Both the position numbers and the translations under genes were made by a program. Of a stretch of 57,013 nt of DNA, positions 9,028 to 16,254 are shown one piece after another. How positions within the stretch are numbered: position 1 is the first letter of the stretch; every line of letters starts with the position of its first letter. Under the pieces are notes generated by a model, which was not told the origin of the DNA, made no database searches, and worked only from the letters and a program-made list of their open reading frames with translations. Source of the stretch: Sulfopaludibacter sp035606355. Lineage in GTDB: Bacteria; Acidobacteriota; Terriglobia; Bryobacterales; Bryobacteraceae. The stretch is from NCBI GenBank assembly GCA_035606355.1, contig DATNFO010000063.1, positions 1 to 57,013 on the forward strand, read 5' to 3'.

Positions 9028-10884
9028 CTACCGCAGCGCAGCGACCGATTGGGCCGGGATGAAGCGGAAGTGAAGCAGTACCTCGCTCTTGATCTTCTGA
9101 TCGCCCAGGCGTGCCGGCGTGAACGTCCAATGCCGCGCCGTGTATACCGCGGTAGTCCCAAACAGCCGGGCGTCGCCTCCCGACGTGGAGAGCAGTTCCG
9201 CATAATCCACCTTACCGGCGTCATTCAGATAAGCCTTCACCGTCACCGACACCGGGCGAACCAACGCTTTCCGCTCCTGCGCAGTCAGCGACGGCCGGGG
9301 ATCGCGGACCGGTTCGGGAGCGACAAACGCCGGCCGCTCTTTATGAATGCGCCGCAAAAGCGGGATCTTGCCGATCACCGCCCCGAGTCGCGACGGCGTC
9401 ACTGGCTCCGACCTGACTGCTACCTCGGGCTGTGCTTCCGGCGCCGCCCTTTCGATGTTGTTGTTGATGACCGCCGCGATTGGCTGGACAGGCGCCGGAG
9501 CCGCGGCGGGCTTCGGTGCCGGTTGAAAGGGAGATGGTCGTGCGTCGGGCTCCGCTTGCCGGTCGGCACCTGCCTGAGTCGCCGGCGCTTGCGTTTGTTG
9601 AGGGGGAACCGGCTTCGTCGCGGCTGTTTGTGCCGCCGGCTCGGGTTCTGAATCGCTGGACGCCGCAGCGGCAGGCGCCTTCGCCGAGGTCGGAGTGCCT
9701 CCCACCACGCGGATCGAATCATCGCTGCTCTGCGTGGGTGAAAAGACCTCCAGCCGGAAGTTCACATCCTGCGTCTCCGGCCAGTACGACACTAAACCGG
9801 AGCCGAGCTCGCGCTGACCCAAGTCCAATTGGCTGTTGTGGCTGCCGTCGATTATATAAAGAATTCCGTGAGTCGCGCTTTGGACCACCGGGGAGTTGCG
9901 GTCCCACATCAGCCGCAGTGCTCGACCATGCCTCTGCACTTCAAGCGCAACGTGCGGTTCGGTCGCCGGTTTCGCCGCTTCGGCGGGTCTTGAAACCGAA
10001 GGAGCGGCCGTAGTGGGAATCGCAGCGGTGCGCGGCGAGCTCGCGTGCGGCACCAGTTTATAAACGGCCGCTCCGGCTAATGCGCCCAAGGCCAACGCGG
10101 CTGCGGCGATGGCCCAGTTCCATCGCCTGCCGGACGGCTCTGGGTCTCGGTTTGCGGCCGCTCGGGCAGCCATCAGTGCGGCAGCGCGATCCGACGTTGG
10201 AGGTGTGGCCGCCCGTACCGGCTCGGCGGGCGGATCCGGAATCCGCAATGCCGTCCGCCGTGCCGCCTCAAGCGCCGCCACGCGAGCGGCGTGTGGCGTA
10301 AGCGGCGGTGCCACCGCTGCCGGTGCTGGCGCGACATCCACAACCGCCGGAGCGCCGGATTCCGGGGCGGCTTCCGCCTCACTGGCGAGGTCCGATACGC
10401 GGAACGGAAATTCGTGTACGGCGGCGAGCCGGCCATCCTGGCGAACAAATACCTCGGCGGTAGAATCGGCCGGACGAATCAACAGAAAAACGCGGTCTGG
10501 ACCGCTGAAGTATTGCTCTAAGAGTTGAGTATCAAGCGTCTGTAAAGAAAGCTCTTCTGAGCGAGTTTGAGTGCGATAAATCCCGATGGAATCGGGGTGG
10601 CTCGAAACCTGCGTTTGCAGCCGCTCGAGATCGTTCTCGGACAGCAGGTAAGACGGACCGGAGCGGTGCTCGGACTCCACAGGGTCAAAGTCGTCTATGT
10701 AAATTGTGGCCTGGTCATCCTGGAGTTCGATTCGGCCCAGCAGAAGCCCGCCGATTTCCAGGCCGCGTCGAGGCACAGCCTTATATGCTTCAAGGGCCTC
10801 TAACCCCAGCCTGCTCACTACATCCAGAGAAAAGTGAATGCAAAGCTTGCGGTCAGATGCGGTCCAAACGTAGCTTTGGCGCAT
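9028..10884 (-). CDS. Degenerate JAMM/MPN domain - membrane helix - TonB C-terminal fusion
   Basis: A 618-aa protein in three parts. Residues about 20-165 resemble a JAB/MPN (JAMM) fold: the strand GLEIGGLLLG (41-50) and IGIYRTQTRSEELSLQTLD (100-118) align with the usual G-x-H-x-H-P ... S-x-x-D motif, but both metal histidines are replaced (YRTQT), so it is probably not a peptidase. A membrane helix follows at about 256-276, then an Ala/Pro-rich stretch (about 290-510), and a TonB-like C-terminal domain (about 520-612; SVTVKAYLNDAGKVDYAELL, HWTFTPARL). The C-terminus would lie in the periplasm if the JAMM part is cytoplasmic. No ExbB/ExbD is nearby. Function unknown; the domain reading is by eye. 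Confidence 0.8.
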   Translation of the reverse strand: MRQSYVWTASDRKLCIHFSLDVVSRLGLEALEAYKAVPRRGLEIGGLLLGRIELQDDQATIYIDDFDPVESEHRSGPSYLLSENDLERLQTQVSSHPDSIGIYRTQTRSEELSLQTLDTQLLEQYFSGPDRVFLLIRPADSTAEVFVRQDGRLAAVHEFPFRVSDLASEAEAAPESGAPAVVDVAPAPAAVAPPLTPHAARVAALEAARRTALRIPDPPAEPVRAATPPTSDRAAALMAARAAANRDPEPSGRRWNWAIAAAALALGALAGAAVYKLVPHASSPRTAAIPTTAAPSVSRPAEAAKPATEPHVALEVQRHGRALRLMWDRNSPVVQSATHGILYIIDGSHNSQLDLGQRELGSGLVSYWPETQDVNFRLEVFSPTQSSDDSIRVVGGTPTSAKAPAAAASSDSEPEPAAQTAATKPVPPQQTQAPATQAGADRQAEPDARPSPFQPAPKPAAAPAPVQPIAAVINNNIERAAPEAQPEVAVRSEPVTPSRLGAVIGKIPLLRRIHKERPAFVAPEPVRDPRPSLTAQERKALVRPVSVTVKAYLNDAGKVDYAELLSTSGGDARLFGTTAVYTARHWTFTPARLGDQKIKSEVLLHFRFIPAQSVAALR

Positions 10885-10924
10885 GGCCCTGAAGGGTGCA
10901 TCCTCAGAACCAGTGTGTGGTTCG

Positions 10925-11893
10925 CTACTTCGCGGTCACCAGAGGCAGAATGGCGCGATCGATCTCAGCATCCGTCCAGGCGGCGACGTGCACGTTGCGA
11001 TGCAGCGTCCAACGCTCGGTATGGGTGATTGCCTGATTCGGCAGAACTTTGCCGAACGGGCCCAACGTCTCCAGCTCCAAAAAATCATTGTTCGTGAAGG
11101 TTTCGAAGGAGCAGCCGAAATCGGGATAGGCGGACACCGGCGCGGTCGCGGCGGCGTGCTTCACGAACAGGTCGCCATTGAGCAGGTATGCGCCCCAGGT
11201 GTCCTTATTGTATGACCCGAGTTTCTGGCCTACGGGGTTGTGCGGATCCTGATGGAGCACCAGGTATTTGTTCAGCAGACCCCAGCGCTTGTCTGCAAGG
11301 TTGGTGTATACCCACATCACCAGCGGGTTGGTGGCGTCCAAATCCACGGGGTGTTTGCCCCGGGGTGGGAAGCCATGGACTCCGGTGCCACCCTGAGCGA
11401 GCATCGTCAGCGCCCAGGGCGCCAATTCGTAGGGACCGTGCCCCGCATTGCGGATCTGATGCACCACTTCGACGGCCGATCCGGTCGCGGCCAGATGGAT
11501 CGTGATCGCCTTTTCGAGCCCGGTGAGCGGCTCCACCGGTTCGGTCGCCTCCACTCCGTCCGGCAGCACCTTTATTCGTACCGGTCGATTATCGGGAGCG
11601 TAGGTTTTGACTTTATCCTCGGGCGAGATCCACAGGCGATGACCGCCGCGCGCCTGCCAGTCGGCCTCTCCGGTTTTGCCCATCTGCTCGTCGAATTCCT
11701 TGAACAGATTCTGGCCGCCGGCGAAGCCATACCGGATGACGCGGGGACCCACATCGCCGGTGACGATCAGTTCCACCGTCCCGTTCGAAATGCGGTAGCA
11801 ATTGGGCCAGCCGCGATATGCGGTCTTTTCGACTTTTACGGCGGAGGAAGCGCTCATGGCGATGGTCAGTAGAAGGAAGATGGATTTTAGCAT
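10925..11893 (-). CDS. Secreted galactose-mutarotase-like protein (DUF4380-like)
   Basis: A 322-aa protein with a signal peptide (MLKSIFLLLTIAMSASS) and a beta-rich body. Features such as VELIVTGDVGPRVIRYGF, GGHRLWISPED, the repeated aromatic strands and the WTLHRNVHV end resemble the carbohydrate-binding/mutarotase-like superfamily, particularly proteins labelled DUF4380. It probably acts on or senses a sugar in the periplasm; no catalytic residues can be named with confidence. The permease gene (11906-12901) lies directly upstream with a 12-base gap, so the two form an operon consistent with uptake of a carbohydrate-related compound. Confidence 0.7.
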   Translation of the reverse strand: MLKSIFLLLTIAMSASSAVKVEKTAYRGWPNCYRISNGTVELIVTGDVGPRVIRYGFAGGQNLFKEFDEQMGKTGEADWQARGGHRLWISPEDKVKTYAPDNRPVRIKVLPDGVEATEPVEPLTGLEKAITIHLAATGSAVEVVHQIRNAGHGPYELAPWALTMLAQGGTGVHGFPPRGKHPVDLDATNPLVMWVYTNLADKRWGLLNKYLVLHQDPHNPVGQKLGSYNKDTWGAYLLNGDLFVKHAAATAPVSAYPDFGCSFETFTNNDFLELETLGPFGKVLPNQAITHTERWTLHRNVHVAAWTDAEIDRAILPLVTAK

Positions 11894-11905
11894 TGCGCGT
11901 TCACC

Positions 11906-12901
11906 TTACTGTGTGGCGGAGCCGATGAGGATGAGGCCGGCGGCATACCCGGCGAGCATCAGCACGATGAACTTCCCGGTGCCCGCCGGCGCATGGCGGA
12001 ATTCACGCCAGATCACGAGACCCCAGAGCGCCGCCACCAGTGTCGCGCCTTGTCCGAGCGCATAGGACACGGCCGGACCGGCCACGCTGGAGGCGATCAC
12101 ATTGAAACTCAGGGCGAGCATCCAGATGCAGCCGCCGAGAATTCCAATGAGATGCAGCCATGCGCTGCCGCGGAAATACTGCGCATAGGTGACCCCGCCG
12201 AACATCATGAAGCCCGTGTTCCAGAGGAAGTTACTGAGAAACACACCCACGCCGAAGCAGAACAGCGCGGCGTACGGCGTGAGCATACCCGGTTGAAGGG
12301 GCTGCGAGTTGAAATTCGGCGAGATGGCGCGCATCAGCATGGGGTAAAAGAAGCCCATGAGAAATCCGGCTACCAGCGAGGCGATGAGACCGCGCAGGGG
12401 TTTTCGTCCGGGCGTTTGCGGAAGCCGCCGGTGCGCGAGAGCGGACATCACCATCGCGAATACCACCAGCGCCACTCCGCCGAACAACAGTGGTGGATTG
12501 CCCTTGGGATTTTCGACGTAGCTTTCCACCGTGCCGATCACCAGCGCAAGTCCGACACCGATGGGGAAAGCCACGGACATACCCGCGGCATCGATGCCGA
12601 CGACCAGCAGAATGTTCGACAGGTTGAAAATGGCTCCGCTGACCAGCGCCGCAACCACATAGCCCCACTGCGCCCCGTGGAGATTCGTCATCGCGGGCGC
12701 GCCGGCGGACCCGTAACTGCCCAGCGTGTGCGCGAAAACCAGACCGAAGAGGAGCACGCCGATGGCGTAATCCCAGTAAAACAGCTCGAACGGCCACTTG
12801 CGCGTGCCTGCGAGTTTCTGCGTGTTGGCCCACGAACCCCAGCCCAGCATCGTGATGACGCAGAACAGAATGGCAACGGGCAGTGAGTTGACGACGAACA
12901 T
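11906..12901 (-). CDS. Drug/metabolite-type permease, GRP/ureide family
   Basis: A 331-aa integral membrane protein with about ten hydrophobic segments. The N-terminal LGWGSWANTQKLAG and the paired halves (for instance NLSNILLVVGIDAAGMSVAF and GIGVGLALVIGT-like stretches) are typical of the glucose/ribose-porter and plant ureide-permease branch of the DMT superfamily. The substrate is unknown; the operon partner, a mutarotase-like secreted protein, favours a sugar. Start chosen at the ATG (12901), which gives a hydrophobic N-terminus directly; GGAGGCGCC upstream is a Shine-Dalgarno. Confidence 0.8.
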   Translation of the reverse strand: MFVVNSLPVAILFCVITMLGWGSWANTQKLAGTRKWPFELFYWDYAIGVLLFGLVFAHTLGSYGSAGAPAMTNLHGAQWGYVVAALVSGAIFNLSNILLVVGIDAAGMSVAFPIGVGLALVIGTVESYVENPKGNPPLLFGGVALVVFAMVMSALAHRRLPQTPGRKPLRGLIASLVAGFLMGFFYPMLMRAISPNFNSQPLQPGMLTPYAALFCFGVGVFLSNFLWNTGFMMFGGVTYAQYFRGSAWLHLIGILGGCIWMLALSFNVIASSVAGPAVSYALGQGATLVAALWGLVIWREFRHAPAGTGKFIVLMLAGYAAGLILIGSATQ

Positions 12902-12973
12902 GGCGCCTCCGCGTTTGGAGTATTCAGCATAGTGTATGGCGCACTGAGGTTCAACGGGCCGCGTGGTAATCTG

Positions 12974-14479
12974 ATGCGCATGCGCTTACGGAGTCTGGTT
13001 TTGTTTGGTGCGGCGGTGTGCGCGCTTCTGGCAACTGAGCCCAATGCCGCTACCCGGCGATGGTGGCGGCATGTGACGGCGCTTGCCAACGATGGCATGG
13101 AAGGTCGCAACACCGGGTCGGCGGCGTACCGGCTCGCTGCTGAATATGTCGCGGCGCAGTTCGAGAAGGCCGGAGTGAAGGCCGCGGGCGAGAAGGGCTG
13201 GTATCAGAGCGTGCCTCTGCATGAAGTCCGGCTGCGCGCGGACCAATCCAGCGCGACCATAATGGGCACCAACGGGACCGCGCAGTTGCAATTCTTGCGG
13301 CAGATCACCGTCGGCGCGCGCGCGACGCTGCCCGAACATGTTCGCGGCCCGATGTTTTTCGCCGGGTCGGAGCGTGGCGGGGCCGATCTCGCGGGCAAGG
13401 TGCTGGTGCAGCTTCCGGGCGCGGGTCGCGGCGCGGGAGGCGGGGCGCAGGGCGCGGCGGCGATAATTTCGATCGATGCCACCACCGGTCCCGAGCCGCC
13501 GCGGTGGCCGGCCGCCTATTCGGTATCGATGACCTTGCGCGGTGAGCCGGCGGCTGCCGGTCCCCAGCGGCAGGGCGGGGGAGCGGTGGCGTTTCGCTTC
13601 AATCCCGCGGATGCCGAGTTGTTATTTCGCAACTCGGGCCACACGTTCCAAGAGCTGATGGAATTGCAGGCCGCCGGCAAGCCCCTGCCGCGCTTCGAGA
13701 TTCCAGCGGAGTTCATGGCGACGTTGAAGACGGAGAGCTCGGATTTGTCAAGCGACAACGTAATCGGTGTGCTGCCGGGCAGCGACCCGGCGCTGGCGAA
13801 GGAGTATGTCGTCGTTTCCGCGCACCTCGACGGTTATGGTCTCGGCGAGCCCTGGAACGGCGATCGCATCTATAACGGCGCCTTCGACGACGCGGCCTAC
13901 GTCGCGACGCTCATCGATTTCGCCGAGCGATTGCACGACGCGGGCGCGAAGCCGAAGCGCAGCATTCTCTTCTGTGTGGTAACGGGCGAGGAGAAGGGGC
14001 TGTTGGGGTCGAAGTACTTCGTGGCGCATCCGGCGGTGCCGAAGGAGAGCATGGTCGCGGATGTGAACCTGGATCAGTTGCGGCCGATCTTTCCGCTCCA
14101 TACGCTCACCACGCTGGCGGTGGATGAATCGACGCTGGGCGATACCGTGCGCGAGGTGGCGGCAAAGCGCGGGATCAAAATTCAGCCCGATCCCGAGCCG
14201 CAGCGCAATCTGCTGCGGCGAAGCGATCACTACAGTTTCATGCAGATCGGCGTGCCGGCGGTGGGGTTCATTTTCGGATACGTGCCGGGGACGCCCGATG
14301 AGGCAGCGTATCGCGAGTGGTATGCGAAGCGCTATCACAGTCCGGCGGACGATCTGAATCAGCCGTGGGTGCCGGACGCGGCGGCAAAGTTCAACGACTT
14401 TTTCCATGACCTGGTAGTCGCGCTGGCCGACGCGCCGGAACGGCCGAAGTGGAAGGCCGGTTCGACGTTCGCGAAGTAG
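12974..14479 (+). CDS. Secreted M28-family metallopeptidase
   Basis: Zn aminopeptidase-type enzyme with a signal peptide (MRMRLRSLVLFGAAVCALLA); I prefer the ATG at 12974 over one 14 codons earlier for this reason. A PA-like insert (about residues 110-200) precedes the catalytic part. Metal-site segments are visible: SAHLDGYG (His/Asp), the aspartate in GAFDDAAYVATLID, VTGEEKGLLGS (Glu-Glu), DVNLDQ and SDHYSFMQIGVPAVGF (His). The order fits M28 peptidases. It diverges from the permease operon across about 70 bases; secreted peptidases of this kind are abundant in Solibacter-type genomes. Confidence 0.92.
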   Translation: MRMRLRSLVLFGAAVCALLATEPNAATRRWWRHVTALANDGMEGRNTGSAAYRLAAEYVAAQFEKAGVKAAGEKGWYQSVPLHEVRLRADQSSATIMGTNGTAQLQFLRQITVGARATLPEHVRGPMFFAGSERGGADLAGKVLVQLPGAGRGAGGGAQGAAAIISIDATTGPEPPRWPAAYSVSMTLRGEPAAAGPQRQGGGAVAFRFNPADAELLFRNSGHTFQELMELQAAGKPLPRFEIPAEFMATLKTESSDLSSDNVIGVLPGSDPALAKEYVVVSAHLDGYGLGEPWNGDRIYNGAFDDAAYVATLIDFAERLHDAGAKPKRSILFCVVTGEEKGLLGSKYFVAHPAVPKESMVADVNLDQLRPIFPLHTLTTLAVDESTLGDTVREVAAKRGIKIQPDPEPQRNLLRRSDHYSFMQIGVPAVGFIFGYVPGTPDEAAYREWYAKRYHSPADDLNQPWVPDAAAKFNDFFHDLVVALADAPERPKWKAGSTFAK

Positions 14480-14482
14480 CGC

Positions 14483-15046
14483 TCAGGCGAGGGCCCGGTC
14501 GAGCAGCGGGAGAAGGTTCAGGGTTGCGGCGGAGCGTTGAAGGTAGTCGCGGTCGAGCGTGGCGCGATTGTTGTTGACGATTCCGGCGACGTCGCGCCAC
14601 TGAACTTCGGACAGTCCGCCGCCGAGGCGGATCCAGTGCAGTTTTGCAAGCAGGATATCTTCGGGTGATACGAAGGGAACCGGTTCGCTGCTTAGTCCTG
14701 TGCCTGCGAGAGGCTTCGCACGGTCCAGTGGCTGAATTCCGAGCGCAGAGCCGCGGGCAGGAAAGAAATCGAATTTGTAGACGGCCGGCACGTAAATGGC
14801 GTTAAAGGATCGCCCGAGGCGAATCGATTCTCGCGCGTGATCTGGGTCGACGACGAATGTTGCCGGGAGGTTCTGAAGAAAAGCGTCGAGACTGGCGAGC
14901 GTAAAGTCTACCAGGATGACGACGCCGTTCGTATTTCTGACCTCGCCGTGCGCCATGCTCGCCCAGGAGCCGCCCACGGCATAACGGACTTGCGACCGAA
15001 CGAGGGCGTTCCGCACGGCGTCAAATGCTTCTGTGGCCGGTGTCAT
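14483..15046 (-). CDS. Nucleotidyltransferase-fold protein (DUF6036/AbiEii-like)
   Basis: A 187-aa protein beginning with a helix followed by RYAVGGSWASMAHGEVRNTN, matching the G-G-S core of MNT-fold nucleotidyltransferases. The metal-binding pair after the first strand is VILVDFTLAS, where only one aspartate is clear. A later PFVSPEDILLAKLHWIRLGG and EVQWRDVAGI are typical of the DUF6036/AbiEii-like branch. Its start overlaps the stop of the small upstream gene by four bases (ATGA), so the two are translationally coupled. Together they resemble a toxin-antitoxin-like bicistron, which is inference. It lies head-on against the M28 peptidase, three bases apart. Confidence 0.78.
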   Translation of the reverse strand: MTPATEAFDAVRNALVRSQVRYAVGGSWASMAHGEVRNTNGVVILVDFTLASLDAFLQNLPATFVVDPDHARESIRLGRSFNAIYVPAVYKFDFFPARGSALGIQPLDRAKPLAGTGLSSEPVPFVSPEDILLAKLHWIRLGGGLSEVQWRDVAGIVNNNRATLDRDYLQRSAATLNLLPLLDRALA

Positions 15047-15273
15047 CGCGGCCCGAAAACTTTGCGAGCGAAGTTTTCACCGTAGCGCGCGACGCAGAGG
15101 CGGTAGCGAATCTCGTCCTCAGTCGCGCTGGGGAACTGGCGGCGCAGCGCTGCGATCTTCGTTACATGCGCGGCGTGCACCAGGGCGACACCCATCTGCA
15201 CGCGCTCGGAGGGCGTCTTCTCCGCGAGCAGCCGGTAGTAAGTCGCGAGCATCTCAGGCGACGTGTCTCTCAA
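15043..15273 (-). CDS. Small helical partner of the nucleotidyltransferase (putative antitoxin), TTG start
   Basis: An alpha-helical, charged 76-aa protein (ETPSERVQMGV-like helix; FPSATEDEIRYRL; ARYGENFARKVFG). An upstream ATG at 15339 would lie inside the PadR gene on the other strand. I choose the TTG at 15273 because AAAGGA sits 7 bases before it and a TATAAT box on this strand (15310-15305) predicts a transcript starting near 15298, downstream of that ATG. The stop overlaps the next gene by ATGA. No DNA-binding motif is recognised. Small proteins of this kind before a nucleotidyltransferase-fold gene are seen in several soil and cyanobacterial genomes; function is not established. Confidence 0.65.
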   Translation of the reverse strand: MRDTSPEMLATYYRLLAEKTPSERVQMGVALVHAAHVTKIAALRRQFPSATEDEIRYRLCVARYGENFARKVFGPR

Positions 15274-15285
15274 TTCCACTTCCTT

Positions 15286-15310
15286 TATAGTATGCCGCTG
15301 TTGTATTATA
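15286..15310. promoter_or_regulatory. Overlapping divergent promoters (TATAGT / TATAAT)
   Basis: TATAGT on the plus strand (15286-15291) suits a start about 20 bases before padR. TATAAT on the minus strand (15310-15305) suits the small helical gene. The two boxes form an imperfect inverted repeat (TATAGTA ... TATTATA) separated by about 11 bases, so a repressor bound here, plausibly the adjacent PadR, would affect both directions. Confidence 0.5.
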
Positions 15311-15320
15311 TCCGTAACGG

Positions 15321-15665
15321 ATGTATTCGCCCGAACCACTGACGCCTGCCGTGTTCCACATTCTGCTCGCGCTCGCCGATGGCGAGAAGCATGGCTACGG
15401 CATTATGCTCGACGTCGCCGATTCCACCGGCGGCAAAGTGAAGCTCGGCCCCGGCACGCTGTACGGCACAATCAATCGCATGCTCGAAGCGGCCCTGATT
15501 GAAGAATCGGGCGAACGCAGCGATCCCGATTTGAACGAGGAGCGGCGGCGGTATTACCGCATTACCCGGAATGGCCGGCGGGCAGCGTCGGCCGAGGCGG
15601 AGCGGCTCGCGGGATTGGTGCGTCTGGCGCGCGCGAAACGCGTCTTGAAGGAGGTGGCGACGTGA
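15321..15665 (+). CDS. PadR-family transcriptional regulator
   Basis: A 114-aa winged-helix repressor. Residues such as LTPAVFHILLALADGEKHGY, GPGTLYGTINRMLEAALIEE and RRRYYRITRNGRRA are the standard PadR helix-turn-helix and wing. The C-terminal helix mediates dimerisation. It overlaps the next gene (ACGTGATG), so it is co-expressed with the ClpN-like protein. In Acidobacteriota such regulators usually accompany ADOP permease genes; here the nearest ADOP faces it on the other strand and has its own PadR. Confidence 0.93.
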   Translation: MYSPEPLTPAVFHILLALADGEKHGYGIMLDVADSTGGKVKLGPGTLYGTINRMLEAALIEESGERSDPDLNEERRRYYRITRNGRRAASAEAERLAGLVRLARAKRVLKEVAT

Positions 15666-16246
15666 TGCTTTCCGAGAGAATTTACCGCCTGCTGCTGCGC
15701 GCGTATGCGCGGACCCATCGCGAGCGGTATGCGGGCCCCATGGAGCAGCTGTTTCGCGATCGCTTGCGCACTGCCACCGGGCTCCGCGCACGTGCAGCTC
15801 TGTGGGCGCACACGCTGGCGGACTGGGCGATGTCCGTGCCGTCGAGCTATCGCCGTTCGGCGGATTTGCAGCCGTGGCAGGTCTGCTTTGGAGCCGACGC
15901 GCGGCGCAGCATTTTCTTCGCGCGCTTCGAGGCGAGCTCCGTGTCCCGGCGTGAGATCACGCTGGAGCATTTGCTGCTTGGGCTGTTGCGACAGGATCGG
16001 AGCTTGCTTTCCGCGGAAGGCCGCGACTTGGCGCGGCGGCGGATTGAGGCTGCCGAAGCGAATCCGCGGCGGCGGCCCGCGAGGGAGGACCTGCGGCTGA
16101 GTTGGGATTGCCGCAAGGCGATCGACGTTGCGCGGGAGACGGCTCGGTCGAACGGCCGGCGCCATCTTTCATCGGCGGATCTGGCCGCCGGAATTCTGGC
16201 GCAGGAAGAGAGCTTGGCGGCCCGGCTGCTGCGGGAGCTGCGCTAG
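15662..16246 (+). CDS. ADOP-type N-terminal segment fused to a ClpN-like repeat domain
   Basis: A 194-aa protein. The first about 50 residues (RIYRLLLRAYARTHRERYAG PMEQLFRDR pattern) match the short N-terminal module found in acidobacterial permeases and their companion peptides. From about residue 80 there are two helical repeats, RRSIFFARFEASSVSRREIT with EHLLLGLLRQD, and KAIDVARETARSNGRRHLSS with ADLAAGILAQE, that look like the Clp N-terminal (ClpR/ClpN) substrate-binding fold, without any AAA+ domain. Start is GTG 15662 or ATG 15665, coupled to padR. Role unknown; perhaps an adaptor or sensor at the membrane. Confidence 0.72.
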   Translation: MMLSERIYRLLLRAYARTHRERYAGPMEQLFRDRLRTATGLRARAALWAHTLADWAMSVPSSYRRSADLQPWQVCFGADARRSIFFARFEASSVSRREITLEHLLLGLLRQDRSLLSAEGRDLARRRIEAAEANPRRRPAREDLRLSWDCRKAIDVARETARSNGRRHLSSADLAAGILAQEESLAARLLRELR

Positions 16247-16254
16247 GGTCCGAT

